Of a DNA stretch of 64,000 nucleotides, positions 42,722 to 55,094 are shown piece by piece. This DNA comes from Gyrodactylus bullatarudis (Eukaryota; Platyhelminthes; Monogenea; Gyrodactylidea; Gyrodactylidae), in the NCBI GenBank assembly GCA_012064415.1, contig SSNU01000224.1:1-64000 (forward strand), given 5' to 3'. How positions within the stretch are numbered: the first letter of the stretch is position 1; each line of letters begins with the position of its first letter. The notes under the pieces were generated by a model. The model was not told the DNA's origin, made no database searches, and saw only the letters and a list, made by a program, of their open reading frames with translations. The position numbers and the translations under genes were made by a program.

Positions 42722-44241
42722 GTGCATATATTCAGTCCCAATAAAGGCATTGAAGAGACCTTAGCAAGAAGACTCCAAAGATGGGCACTTTTTCTAAGGG
42801 ACTATGACTACGATATTGCATATGTTCAGACTAAGTCCTTCGGTCATGCTGATGTCCTGTCTCGTTTATATCCCGATAATAACGAAGATGTTGTAATTGC
42901 CGAACTTTCAGCAGTTGATGAAACCCCACTTCGTTCAGCCCCTATTCAACCCGATTTGATCGCTCTGGAAACTTACAGTGACCCTACTCTGTCCCAAGTA
43001 TACGATGCGCTCTTAACTGAGTGGCCAAAAACAATACCCGATGATGTAAAACCCTATTATAATAGACGTGAAACCCTATCAGTCCTAAACGGTTGCATCC
43101 TATTGCACGATCGCGTCGTTATCCCTAGAGTACTTCGTAAAGAAGTCCTCACCCGATTACATTTCGGTCATTGTGGCATTAATGCTATGAAAGCACTCGC
43201 TAGACAGCATGTATACTGGTTCAAAATAGACAACGATTTAGAAGATTTTGTCAAAATCTGTGAACCTTGTCAGATAAATGGTAAACTGCCTCCCCAACAG
43301 CCGCCAACCCCATGGCCGAAAGCAGAAGAACCTTGGCAACGTGTTCACATGGATTTTGCAGGCCTTATTGATGGAATATATTTCCTAATAATCGTTGACT
43401 CCTACTCTAAATGGCCAGAGATCAAAATGATGAAACATCCCGATTCCCAAAACATCATCAAAAAACTGACCAAGATTCAACTTACCTTTGGACATATAAC
43501 TTGTCAAGTCTCTGATAATGGTGCCTCCATACTGCTGCTTTTGTATCCGATCAGTTAAAGACATGGGCAGATTCCCAAGGTATCAAATTGCTGAATTCCC
43601 CAGCCTATCATCCCCAATCTAATGGTCAAGCAGAAAGATTCGTTGAAACTTTCAAAAGATGTTTATTAAAGCATCAAAATGAACCCAAAAAAGAAGCTAT
43701 TAACATTATTCTGTGCTATTATAGATCCACACCTAATGCAACTTTGAATGGCAAATCCCCATCTGAAATTATGTTCGGGAGGAGAGTGAACACGAAGTTA
43801 TCAATAATGAACCCGATAAATTTACCCAAAATTGCCATTCCAGTCCCAAATTCCAGATTCCCGATTTCCCAAAAAGTTTGGTTCCATGACAAGCACAACA
43901 CGCCAAATGCCAGGTGGACGAAAGGTATTGTCAAGAAATCCACAGGCTTGTTACTCGATGTCGAGAACGAACAAGGCCGTACCCGATCAGTGCACGTAAA
44001 TCATGTGGAACCTAGATATGACACTGAAGACTTACTCTCAGAATTAGTTGCATCATTTAGAATCCCAACTTCATCCGATCCTACAAATCCTACACCCAAC
44101 ACCATCGTCCCGAAGATCCCTACTCCGGATTCCCAAGTTCCGAAGGCTCCAACTCGTCCGACTCCAGCACCAGTGACGACACGACCCAAGTCAACTCGAA
44201 AAACTCAGTTGCCGGCTCGTCTCAGAGAAGGGGGATGTTGA
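42722..44241 (+). pseudogene. gypsy RNase H end and integrase
   Basis: Begins with the end of RNase H (R-R-L-Q-R-W-A-L, Y-D-I-A-Y, H-A-D-V-L-S-R). Integrase: a zinc-binding H-F-G-H-C-G...C-E-P-C-Q, catalytic H-M-D-F-A-G, Q-V-S-D-N-G, then a frameshift at about 43540, and S-N-G-Q-A-E-R-F-V-E with the third acidic residue. The C-terminal part has V-W-F-H-D, H-V-N-H-V-E-P-R and a P/T-rich tail ending just inside the 3' LTR boundary at 44241. Confidence 0.92.
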
Positions 44242-44414
44242 GAAGCATAATCCCGAATACTATTTCATATTTATATCCGAGCCAAATATTATTTAAACAA
44301 ATATTTTTTATACAATTTGGCTCATAGAGATTATTGTTTTAATTCTTAATAAATATAACTTTTCCCTACTACCCGAAAACGTGTGTTCTCTATGACTCTT
44401 CCAAGAACTCAACA
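44236..44414 (+). repeat. 3' LTR of Ty3/gypsy element
   Basis: 179 bp, TGTTGAGAAGCATAATCCCG to AAGAACTCAACA, with a GAAAACGTGTG insertion relative to the 5' LTR. Confidence 0.92.
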
Positions 44415-44932
44415 GATTTATTATTAATAAGTAAGATGAGTAAAAACATCAGATGGTTTTTTCAATAAAAAATATTGATATCTTCATAGATATAAATCAA
44501 CAGGGAGTTTAAAGCTTTATCTAGTTTTCACTGTGCATGGACACCTGTTCTTTCAATTTGAGTGTTTAATGAAAACACTGAAAAACGAATAAAGGGAAAT
44601 AAAGAGGCTGAACAAGTTTGAGAATAAGAAAAATTTTATGATTGATAAAATTAACTCAACAGGAAATTAAAAATATAGATAAGCAACTAAAACAAAATTT
44701 TAGAAAACCAAAAAAATCTCCCTATAGAAATAAAATTCTTTCTTACCCAAGAACTTAATTATATTTGTAGTAATGCATGCTTAATTCAACTCACCTGCTT
44801 TTACTTTAAATATACAAACATTTTTTTATTTTCCATACAAACCAAAATCCCAATCAACTCCTTAAAATTCATAAATTTTATAAAGACCAAATAATGAAAA
44901 CTTAAATAATCAATTTCAGAACTATAAACTAG
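44415..44932. other. no gene seen
   Basis: AT-rich, nothing recognisable. Confidence 0.4.
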
Positions 44933-46152
44933 GTACAGTCAATTCAATATATGATGTTCAGAGATAGTATTTGATGCCAAACTTCAAACCACCAGATTGA
45001 TTAGCCAATAGAATTCGAGAAAATGAAATGAAATTTTTTCTTCCTCTGCGCTAAAATTGAACAAAATAAGAATATTGTATGATCACTAGGTCCTTTTGGT
45101 TTGGATTTGTTATGCAGATATGAATGTTATTTTTAAGATTTATTATTGATTAATTAACGGGGGTTTCTTTCAGAGGATCCCTTCAGTGAATTATTTTTAT
45201 AGGAGAAAAAATTCAACTATTCAGAACATTAAATACCCATGAATTTTTTCGCGTTTAAAAATAAGCCAACCTAAGTAGATAGTTTCAAGGTTTTTTTAAG
45301 ATCAACTTTATTTCACTCTGTCACTGATACTTAATTTTTATTAAATTCACTGAGCTTCCGTTAAGCGTTCCTACAGCAACTAAAGATAAGAACAATCATT
45401 ATTGAATTTATAAATATCAAGCCGGTGTAAGAGTCTGATGAGAACCGGTGAAATAAAAGCTTTATTACTCATTATTCACTCGTCTTCAAAATCCTCTAAG
45501 AAATGAATATTTCTACTAATTCAGATAATTTTTATTTGTCGAAAAGTAAATAAATACGATTACAACTTTCCCATTTCCAAAATTAACTTATGAGCAAAGG
45601 AGAGAGATCCAATTTCTTCATAGTCAAGATAAGAAAAATTATACTCTAACCTATTTGTCTTAAGTATACAAAACAACTTTCGTAACCATAAGAAAAGTAA
45701 TCAGTGAAATTCCTTCTCAAGTCAAGAAACCTTGACCCCCTTCCAAGTATCTAAAGCTCAGAAGTATCAGACGAAGTTTCAGTCTGATTCTGAAAAATTT
45801 AATATTGATGATAACATATTCAAGAAAAAAATCTCTCTCACATAGATGACTTGACCATCTGCTGTCAAGTAATGTGAATGTAATGCATAGCATACTTGCG
45901 AGCCAAACTTGAAAGAAACCCCCGTTAATTAATCAATAATAAATCTTAAAAATAACATTCATATCTGCATAACAAATCCAAACCAAAAGGACCTAGTGAT
46001 CATACAATATTCTTATTTTGTTCAATTTTAGCGCAGAGGAAGAAAAAATTTCATTTCATTTTCTCGAATTCTATTGGCTAATCAATCTGGTGGTTTGAAG
46101 TTTGGCATCATATACTATCTCTGAACATCATATATTGAATTGACTGTATCAT
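44933..46152. repeat. large inverted repeat around a PLE end
   Basis: Arms 44933-45174 and 45911-46152 are near-perfect reverse complements (GATTTATTATTGATTAATTA, CCAAACTTCAAACCACCAGA). The 736-bp spacer contains the hammerhead at 45421. No PLE coding sequence is recognisable inside. Confidence 0.9.
45421..45470 (+). ncRNA. hammerhead ribozyme, canonical core
   Basis: GCCGGT, GTAAGAGT, CTGATGA, GAACCGGT, GAAA, TAAAAGCTTTA, TT, ACTC. Stem I GAGT/ACTC, stem III TAAA/TTTA, H17 is U. Upstream CCGGT matches loop ACCGG exactly; relative to the type 1 copies both sides have changed (G to T, C to A), a compensatory pair. Confidence 0.75.
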
Positions 46153-46439
46153 CAATCTTCACAAATACTGTGAAAAAATTAGAGCCAACCGATTTACGTT
46201 CATTATTCTGAATTCTAATTACTACCCAACCCCCTTCTTCATAATTTATATTATTATTATTATTAGTCACAGATTATAATAGATTCAAATCAATAAACGT
46301 GATAGGGATATATATCACTCTTACATCTATATCCCATGCCCTTCCTAATAGATTCCATGTTATTATTTATAAACACGTACCAGAGAACAACCAATCAAAT
46401 TTGAAATAAATATTTTTCACATTATTTTCTTTATATAAA

Positions 46440-46620
46440 TCTGACACGTAAAAGCTGATAAGTATGCCACGAAATAAAGGCGCTATATTCTTATAAATAA
46501 TTGACATCAAACCTTTTTTACTCATGGAATTAGCTGTAGCTTAACTGAAAACAAATTTCTAAGACTTTCTCTCTCAAAATGAAAAAAATGAAATAATAAA
46601 AATTAGATTTGTGAATTGGA
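46440..46620 (+). pseudogene. PLE 5' end: hammerhead remnant and ORF start (type 2-like)
   Basis: 46446-46500 has GCTGATAAGTATGCCACGAAA with G8 changed to A. At 46524 ATG opens M-E-L-A-V-A followed by a TAA, parallel to M-E-L-T-V-T at 26817. Confidence 0.6.
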
Positions 46621-47929
46621 TCATTGTCTTGCTGAAGAATTTAATTTCCCTGATACATTTTCAAAGCCTCAATACTTGTTTCAAAATATTGATCTAGAAT
46701 AGGCTGATAGATTTTAGAATCCATCTTTAGAGATTTTGTAATGAGAATCAATACTTGAAGAAGAGAATCCCATTATCAAACCTTCTCAATGTCTCACTGT
46801 AGGCAGGGTGCCCTTTACTTCGAATCGACGTTAACTGGCTGACTAAGATGAAGACTATCAAAAAAGAAAATAAAATATAACTCGAAGCCATCACATATTA
46901 AATAAACACCGTGGATTTGTTCACCCTGATAATCTTTAAATCTACGCCAATAATATTGAGTGAATGTGGTGCTCACTAAGAGCAAAAAATCCAAACGATT
47001 TAATTTAGTACTTGGAATAGAAAATCACTTAAATTCAAAAATTAGAGATTCTTGTTAAAAGACTACTGTTATTCATTTTTTCAGAGCTTTGTTACGATAA
47101 ATTGTATACAAAAGAGTGTGAATACCACGAATGTGTTAAGCCGGAGCCAGTCTTAGGATTATTTTAATCGATTTTAGTTTCTTCATCGGACAAGATAGGT
47201 TTTATAACTATCTCGTCAGAAATCAAATCAATTGACAAATATAAACAATCTCTTTCACATATTTTTAATTGTACAAACTTAATTTTGTTTTAATATTTCA
47301 CTTTTATGGAAAATTTATCATATTTGTACATTCTTTGATGGATTATTGTCATTCATCTTTTAGTCTAATCCCTACATGAATAAGGACGTGAAGTATAAAT
47401 AATTACGCTTCATGTATTTTCTAAAATAACCTTTTCTAGTATTTTGAAAATTTTGTGCGAATATTTTACACCATAACTGATTTTCTATGCTAAAAATTTA
47501 CTTAAATAAGTTGAAAAACTGTATAGAATAGACATTAATCAGATAAAATCATGTAATCAAATAAAATTACGGAAGTTTCACGCGATTCAACAAAATAAAC
47601 TTCATCACTGAATTTAATAGTGATTAAATTTTCTTATATTTTTTGAAATGAATTGATCCTTATCAACAAAAAATCATCCAAATTTATAATGAAGGATTTA
47701 ATTCTATGATTAGTATAGCTATTTTTTATTCTGAATCAAGCAATTGAAAAATTTGAACTGAAATAAGAAACTTACTTGAAAACTTGTTCTCTTTAAGATT
47801 AAATTCGGCTTTTGATAAAAACTGAATAAAATTGATAAGAAATTAAGAATTTTTCTATGATTGAAAAATTTAATTCAATTTATCAAAAAAAAATTTTGAA
47901 TTTTTTTCTTATTTTTCGTATGAGATTTG
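46621..47929. other. no gene seen
   Basis: AT-rich, no frame or repeat I can support. Confidence 0.4.
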
Positions 47930-48570
47930 GACCCACATTATATTGGTTTAAACAAGTACAGCTATTTAAAAACAATTACTTGATTGATAGAGCAATGTTT
48001 CAGCCAAGTAATTGTATTGAACAAGTAACTTACAATTACTTGTTAAGTATTTTTTACGTACTACTTAAAACTGAAAAATGATTAACTTCAAAATTATCAA
48101 GATTACATATTTTTTTATTTTAAGGAAGTTTATTCCGGTTACAATTAATGTATGTAATGATTCTTATTTTTTATAAGGAAAGATTCGTTCTAAAATCTGT
48201 TATCTGATGCCTTTCAGTTCACATGGAGACAAATATACAGGTTGGCTTAAAATATGAGTTTTTTTGAGTTTCATAAACCGGAATTGTAATAAGGCTTTTC
48301 AAGTCAATATGGGAAAATGATTGTGCATGCTTGTTTTACACCCGTTAGTTGAAACATAGGTGACTCAATGCTTACACTTTGCTTTCTTCTCAAGAGATAT
48401 TTCATCAAATATGATGCCTCTTCTTCTAGACGTAATGATTTTGGATAGCAAGATAATAATAGCTGAGTATTGATAAGTATTGGGCCAGTACTTGTAAGCA
48501 ATTCGACAAGTACAACTACTTGGATATAATTATGAAAAAAAGTACTTTTATTGATAAATACTTGTATTTC
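47930..48570. repeat. clusters of ACTTG/CAAGTA words
   Basis: 47945-48065 and 48465-48570 each hold several AAGTA, TACTT and ACTTG words in both orientations. The pair could be the subterminal regions of a small DNA transposon about 0.6 kb long. The frame between them (48304-48594, minus) is unrecognised. Confidence 0.3.
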
Positions 48571-48839
48571 TTGCATATTGATTAATTCATTCAATATAAA
48601 CAGATAATAAGTGAAAATAATCCTGGTTATAAAAGTTAAAGGAAAAAGGCCTAATATTAAGGAAACTAGTAAATTTATTCATCTTACATAAAAGTTATTC
48701 TTCAAATATGATAATTGAATCAATATTGAAAGACTTAAGCTGTTTGATTACCTTATACATAATTTGAAAATTTCAACTAAGAGCTATGCTAGTGATAAGA
48801 ACAAACGTAAGTTTATTTGTGAATAAAGCTTTATTTTCG

Positions 48840-49275
48840 GATTCGGTGAAAATAATCTGTAATTAGTTTTATAATAAAATTCATCAAAATTTAGATCAGT
48901 TATTGATCATCCAAACGTTTCGACGATAGTTGTCTTCTGAATACATTAAAAGTCGAACGATAGAAAATCAAAAAAATATTGATAGTGAACATGTTGGATT
49001 CACCTTTTTGGAAAAAGAAGTAATTTAATTTAAGTTGATGAAAAATTTGGTCTATTCTTCTGATCATCAATACTTTTTATCATAGGTCAAACTCTTGTAT
49101 TATAGTATTCTCTCATCTGATTGAAAAAAACTGACTGGGATGAGATCATGAAAGTATATAAATAGTATATTGTTTTTGAAGACAATCACCGTCGAAAAGT
49201 CTGGATGACCAATGACAGAAAATTCTAATGTTGACCTTAGTTTTGAGAAATTTTATTATAAAGCTTTATTTTATT
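48840..49275. repeat. two PLE type 4 3' ends, head to head
   Basis: 48840-48960 (minus) and 48985-49275 (plus) both match the tail at 38421-38720, including ATAGGTCAAACTCTTGTATT, GTATATAAATAGTA and the GAAGACAATCACCGTCGAAA hairpin core. Another inverted PLE end. Confidence 0.75.
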
Positions 49276-50439
49276 CGTTTTTATTCAGACCAGAGACCAA
49301 CTTTCGATTTATATATGTTGTGCCAATTTTGGTTAATCTGCCGATTATGCATAATAAGCAAAAATTCTTGCTGATTGAGCATAATCAACAACCCTCTGCC
49401 GAATATGGATAATCAAAATCTAAATAAAGCATATTCAGCAATTAAAAAAAACAATCTAGATCAGGTGGTCAAGGATTCTTCAGATGCTCAAATATGTGAA
49501 ATGCAGAAAAAATTTTGCAATGTGTAAAAAATTGCAGAATATGCTCAATTTAGACTTTGACCACACAGTCTTACAAAATCGGACTTTTTGTTTTTCTACT
49601 CGACAATATTTTCCACTTTTATAGAGAATTTTTTGCTGATTTCAAATATGTGCTTCTTAGAAAATTCTAAAATAGGTTTTTCGAGTTATTCGGTAAAAAC
49701 TGAAAAACCGACTTGCAGTGCTTTGCCTTTCAATACAGAAAAACACGAATGAGATAGAAAGATAGAAAAAACATCATCTTGTTCAGGAATAAATTCTCAA
49801 CAAAAGATCAAAAGGAAAGTTTCCCTTAACAACTCTAGTTTCAGAGCTATTTAAAGTCAAAGTTGAAAATTTACCCATTTATTTCGAAAATCCTCAACTT
49901 CAACTCAATTTTATGCCTATTTAAGTACCTAGTAGGAAAGAAATCTACCTCAATTCAGATGCAGAAGACCTTGAAGTATCAAAAGCGGGAAAAAATTTTC
50001 GAAAATTATGCTTCTGTAAAATATTTTCATTGACAAATCTCTATTTTTTAACACTTAAAAATCAGAACGAAGATGGCAGTTGTAGTGATTCATTCAATCT
50101 AATTAAACTACAAATTTTATTTTGACTCAATAAATAAAAAGAATTTGTTAGAATTAGCTCATGAAATAAATATTTATTGAATTTTTATCTTCCAACAATA
50201 AAAAAAATCATGTTCAGATTTTTGTATTTTATAAACTATTCATGATTTCATTCACTTCTCTTTGTCATATCTGGAAATGAATTGGATCAGGAATAATAAT
50301 TCGTTTTAAGGTAATACATGAAAGATAACTTTAACTCCAGATTCAATTCGTTAAATCTTGTAAATTTCCCTCGTATAAAGTTTTTGCATAGACCATTTTA
50401 TTAAAGATCCTCAGGAAATGAGTATTTGTTCTATTCAAT
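49276..50439. other. no gene seen
   Basis: AT-rich. 49303-49320 has ATATATGTTGTGCC, as at the start of the 16476 LTR, but nothing follows that matches. Confidence 0.4.
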
Positions 50440-50815
50440 TTCAATGTATATGAATATTTAAACGATATTCTCGAACTTTATCAAAAATATTACTATTATT
50501 GGGTTCTGAAATCATGGGGTAAGGTTAGAGAAAACAGACGAATATTATAGTGATTAACGTTATATTTCGTCATGGTTGATATATTAATACTATCACAATG
50601 CAAAATTTATTTTGCTCTTCGAAGAAGCAGGTTCACTTCTCATTTCACGTTTTGCCTCTTCAGGAAATGCATCAATTTGTAACTAACCAGTGAAACCTCT
50701 ACTCTTTTGTTTAGTCACTAGGCGTTTTTCGTTCTTTCTTTTCTCGCTAACTGCAGGTTGGCTTGTAATTTGATTATCAAATATTGTTGACTTTTCTTGA
50801 GTTTCAATCATTATA
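50440..50815 (-). pseudogene. PLE C-terminus, hammerhead remnant and ORF start (type 1)
   Basis: From the right: T-Q-E-K-S-T-I-F-D-N-Q-I-T-S-Q-P and K-R-K-N-E-K-R (C-terminal tail, to about 50640), a tail ending at a partial hammerhead (GACGAAATATAACGTTAATC, 50550-50575), then I-S-E-P-N-N-S-N-I-F-D-K-V-R-E-Y (ORF start, 50465-50515). The CTGANGA half of the ribozyme is lost. Same order as at 36 kb. Confidence 0.6.
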
Positions 50816-51839
50816 ATAATATCGGATTCCTATATAGAACATTTTTATTATTTCTTATTATTCAAAAGACCTCAATTTGAATATATTCTTGGTTTAACTA
50901 TTAGTTTGATACGTTGAAGAGCCGTTGTGTAAAATTCCAACTAGGGTTCTAATAATGATAGAATAGCCATTTTCACACACAATGACTCAAGATAATTTCT
51001 TTTTATTACGGAGGTTTGCTTTTATACCTTTCTACCCTAAAATCATTGACCAATAAAAATCAAGCATCTTTTCACCTAAACTTTTCTTCGAAGCTTTCTC
51101 ACTGACTCATTTAGAATTGCTGTTTCTTGGCGTAAAATCGAAATTTACAGATCATCCAAGAGAGAATTTGATTCTCTGTCTATTGCACTGAAAACTGTAA
51201 TAACATCTCATTTTTTAATCAAAATATTTTGCCTCTTAATATCTCTGTTATTTGTGGTTATTTCGATAAATCAAATCATATCATTAGACAAAGGATAAAA
51301 ATTTACGTAACTATGCAAAGTTCTACATCAGAATATTGCATGCAACCAAAGATATCAAAGCTGCAATATTACATCAGAAGTCATGGTAAATTGTAAGAAT
51401 GAATTAAAATTTCTTTAAAATTTATTATTATGGCTTGAATCGCATGAACAAGAAATTCGACAACTCAATGTCACAACTTCAAATGGTAAACTCGCTGAAA
51501 TGTAAAAAAAATAACCATCCATTTCTTCAAAACCAAAAACTCATCGCTGATTTGATATTATAGCATTCGAAGTTTTACTTACTGCCCGTGTAAGCTAAGC
51601 TTAGCATTATATAAAATTATAAATGTTACTCACAAACAATTCGAAAACCTAACATTTCTGAAAATGGGTATTGGAATATAAAATAGTTCTAGATGAGATG
51701 TCTACGAACATCGGTTTTTAGTTGAGTCACCGAAGTCATATTGAATAGTGATAAAATATTTGTTGAAAATGTATATAAAATTAATCGACCTTAGTTGCGT
51801 ATTTACTCGAAAATGTTCTGAGTTAACTAATGTTCTAGT
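50816..51839. other. no gene seen
   Basis: AT-rich, nothing recognisable. Confidence 0.4.
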
Positions 51840-52240
51840 GAAAAAGCTTTATTTTCGGTTCTCTTCCGACTAAACATCGACTTGAGATATATATTTTTAT
51901 ATACATCAAAATTTGGATAAAATCATGAGACTTTTGATAGGATTTATAAAACTGTTCGCGGCTCATGGGAGCAGAGTTCGTTCAAACCCTCAGGCCTGTA
52001 GGAAATTCATCTATTGTCCAAGTACCGGCTGGTACCTTTTTCTATGCTTCCCTCTTCTCTTTTATTGATTAGGGAAAACCAAAAAAATTCTTTCACGTGA
52101 TGACAATGGGTGTTACAATTCTGGTTAAGAGAAAATCTTTCTAGAATCATCTTTGGTTTCATTGTTGCCAAGGTGAAGGGGACTGATGGATATTGCTTCG
52201 ATCGGGGTTTCATAACTTGAGAGATTTTCATTATTAACCA
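51840..52240 (-). pseudogene. possible PLE C-terminus and tail
   Basis: Minus strand D-D-S-R-K-I-F-S at about 52120-52150 resembles the K-K-I-T-R-Y-F-S ORF end of type 2. At 51845-51890 a hammerhead-like GTCGGAAGAGAACC, GAAAATAAAGC, TTTTTCACTAG remains. Weak. Confidence 0.3.
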
Positions 52241-52754
52241 ATGATAAGGTTCGAATTTTGAACGGTTTATTTGTTGGGGATTATCAACTTATGTTGAATT
52301 TAGAGATGCACTGCCCGAATTCAAAAACAAGTTGCTATCTTGAGGAGAGGAGTTGCAAATCTACACCGGTTAAGTCTAATTTCCTTTTACAAAATTACAT
52401 TAAGAGCAAAACAATATCTGATTGGTTAAGATGCCTTTCATCGTACGTGTACAATATATATGCTCAGATTACAGGTGTGAACGTGACTAATACATTGATA
52501 GTCCTTCCATGAATGTACTTTGTGAAGAGTGTGGATGGACATACTTCTAAACATACAATGACTAATTATAATAGTTATTATGTTATAATATACACACAAT
52601 GATTAATAGATACACACGTGTTCGATTGTGGTAACACTACTATACTGACATAATGTATTAACTGTTTTTTTACGGACAGTAAAGGTTACTAATCTGTAAC
52701 AATAATAGTATTCATTGTGACAAAAATTTTAAGATAGAGGTTAGTTGTAGACTT

Positions 52755-53060
52755 CTATCTGCTGATCGGGTCCACTTTCGTGGTTTTTGGCGAGAATGAG
52801 TTGAAATTTAATAATTTAACCGTAAAAATGGACTTTCCATGAATTTTTCTAATTAGAGAACCCTCATTTTGTCTACATAATAAGACTTCCAAGTAAGGTA
52901 ATTGATCATTGTCTTCCCTTTCTATGGTGAACTTCAAGTTCGAATGCGCTCCATTGAACTTAGCTAATATGTCGTCTGATTCTCTTACATTATTCAGCAT
53001 AAGGAAGATATCATCGATTAAAACCTTGAAAAATATTGGGATTTTGAATAGATTCATTGC
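52755..53060 (-). pseudogene. PLE RT palm fragment
   Basis: L-I-D-D-I-F-L-M-L (active-site block), then N-L-K-F-T-I-E-R-E-D, L-P-Y-L-E-V and L-L-N-F-N-S-F-S-P, aligning with residues 101-180 of the intact type 2 ORF. About 100 codons without a stop, but both sides are lost. Confidence 0.8.
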
Positions 53061-53214
53061 AAAATGATTTGAGTGCTCTCACGCAACATTTACAAGAATT
53101 TTATACGGCAAAATTTGGAACAGAAATTCAAAATCAACCTAATTATAAGCCAAAACGTACCAATTTTCAGAGAGGCAGATCGAAAAAATCATTGCTAAAT
53201 TTAAAATACTGAAT

Positions 53215-53395
53215 CACGAACACAATGAAGCTTAATGGAGTTAATGGTTGGGGAGCAATTTATTCGGAAGGAACCTTATCAATAGTCATTTTTGACGGAA
53301 AATTGAACTCAGAAAAATATAAATACATTTTGCTTCAAAATGAGATTTTTGTATTTTTACAAGAAAATGCGCCATGCCATTTAATAAAATAGAAA
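53215..53395 (+). pseudogene. Tc1/mariner transposase fragment
   Basis: W-G-A-I-Y-S-E-G-T-L-S, F-D-G-K-L-N-S-E-K-Y and F-L-Q-E-N-A-P-C-H, the blocks around the second and third catalytic positions. The usual Q-D-N-A-P has Glu instead of Asp. The adjoining frame at 53060-53200 is not clearly mariner. No TIRs seen. Confidence 0.75.
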
Positions 53396-53839
53396 ATAAA
53401 ATAACTAGTTATTATTGAAATTAATTTTAATAATTAGTCGGCCCAAATTCAAACCTAAACCCAATAAAATACCTTCTGGGACTTTTATCTTAAAGAGTTT
53501 ATGCAAACGGGAAGCAGTTTGAAAATTCCCTACAACTTTATGTTAAATTCTAAAAAAGTGCTTGTGGTTGACTCAAAATGATGTTAACACATTTATAAGA
53601 TCAATAGTCAAGAAATAATTTGATATACTCAAATAAAAGGAGAATCTTTAGGTTAATGAAGAGTTTTTCGCATATTAGTTCGTTTTCAACATTAATGAAA
53701 AATAGTATTTTTATTAATCTAGGGAAAGTTGAAATTGTAGAAAAAAATATTCAGGTATCATTCGATAGGGAATTTTATGATGTATCAGATGGTGCTGGTT
53801 TGAAAATTTCATTTCGTTAGACCTATATGTTTAGCTCTG

Positions 53840-54240
53840 TATCATGCATCGGAACGATGGATGAGATAAGATTGTCACGATTCTTTCAGCTTGTCTTTGA
53901 GTTGAAATCTGAATAGACTTGTGGTTTCTTATACAATATTCCATTGTATATCACTGTAATATTCATTTACAAGTAAATTCAGTTTTCTTCGCAGTTCATA
54001 GCTGAATCCATCTTTAGTTTCATGTAGATAGAGATGACTATCAGTTTGTTCTTGTTTTACCGGTTGAGTTGTTCCATCTTCTAAAGCTTTTTTTATGTAC
54101 TTTTGCAAAAATCAAGGTAAACGTTTTCTTCGGATTTCATTGATCTCATTCAATACTTCTTTTTCAGTTGACCCTTTCCACAAGTCATCTTATTAATCCT
54201 GATTTATAACTCTTTTGACAAGTATTTTCCTGTGTCTGTC
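53840..54240 (-). pseudogene. PLE RT thumb and linker fragment
   Basis: E-I-R-R-K-R-L, F-S-Y-E-L-R-R-K-L-N, S-L-F-R-F-Q-L-K-D-K-L parallels the linker at 31930-32000. One stop is visible. Confidence 0.55.
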
Positions 54241-54242
54241 TT

Positions 54243-54450
54243 CTAATTCCCGAAATTCCCACTAAGAAGTGCAACATTGAGAAGACTAATAAACTTATGT
54301 TGCAGGAATGTAATTTTTTGATTCAACCATAAACTATACGTACAAGAAGACAGAGTAGCAAAGGGATCACCAGTCGGTTCATTATTAGCGGAAGCTTTCA
54401 TGGGAAAGATGGAAACAATAACACTACCCCTCCTTGTCACAGTATATTCT
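54243..54450 (+). pseudogene. PLE RT palm fragment (type 2)
   Basis: F-P-L-R-S-A-T-L-R-R-L-I-N-L-C-C, then R-V-A-K-G-S-P-V-G-S-L-L-A-E-A-F: RT motif B region, with A-K-G-S-P for A-M-G-S-P. One in-frame stop. Opposite in strand to the PLE piece immediately left. Confidence 0.8.
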
Positions 54451-55094
54451 TAAAATTAGTTTTTTTATAAATATCCCTGTATAATCTGAAAACCAGAACA
54501 ATTTTAAGAATATCCTAATCTTGTACTTGGCTTGTCAAGCTTGTCTTTTTTCTTATTCAAAACATTCAAGATGATATCTCTGGAGACCTAATCACTCAAA
54601 GTTAGATCAAAATTTCCAATTCATAATTTTTATTTATTTGAGCAAGACAGAGAATGATGGCACTTAGAACTACATAAAAGACCTTTCTTTTTACAATTAC
54701 ACGAATTACTTTGACAGAGGTATTTTTAAGCTCTACAAACTGTTAAACGATGAAAATCAGCTCTATACCTCAAAAAATTGTAAATTTAGTTTTTCCCTGA
54801 AATCATATATCAAGTGTATTATCTATTCCAGATATAAGCGTGAATTGTTTATTCATGTCATACACGCACAATGGGAATTTTATTTTATATATCTAATCCA
54901 ATTCGCTAAGCTATGAAATATAAACTTTAAATTAATTTTTAAGTGGTTGATTAATTCTACAAGTTTTGTGGAAATTTTGATCACCTCATCTGAATCAAAT
55001 AAAATTGCAATGAGAAACACCTTCAATTATTAGTAATGAATAAGTTATTACCGAATTTTTTTTCCGAGAGTGAATGCTTGTCCTGAATAAATAT
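54451..55094. other. no gene seen
   Basis: AT-rich, nothing recognisable. Confidence 0.4.

Larger units (their letters stand above)
39631..44414 (+). mobile_element. complete Ty3/gypsy LTR retrotransposon, disabled
   Basis: 4.78 kb with LTRs at 39631-39798 and 44236-44414. Internal order is gag, protease, RT, RNase H, integrase, the Ty3/gypsy order, without an env-like ORF. The coding region has about five breaks (40655, 41896, 42240, 42700, 43557), each a single stop or frameshift, so it decayed recently. Codon use is less AT-rich than the surroundings. Flanks (ATGA, GATTT) give no clear target duplication. Confidence 0.95.
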
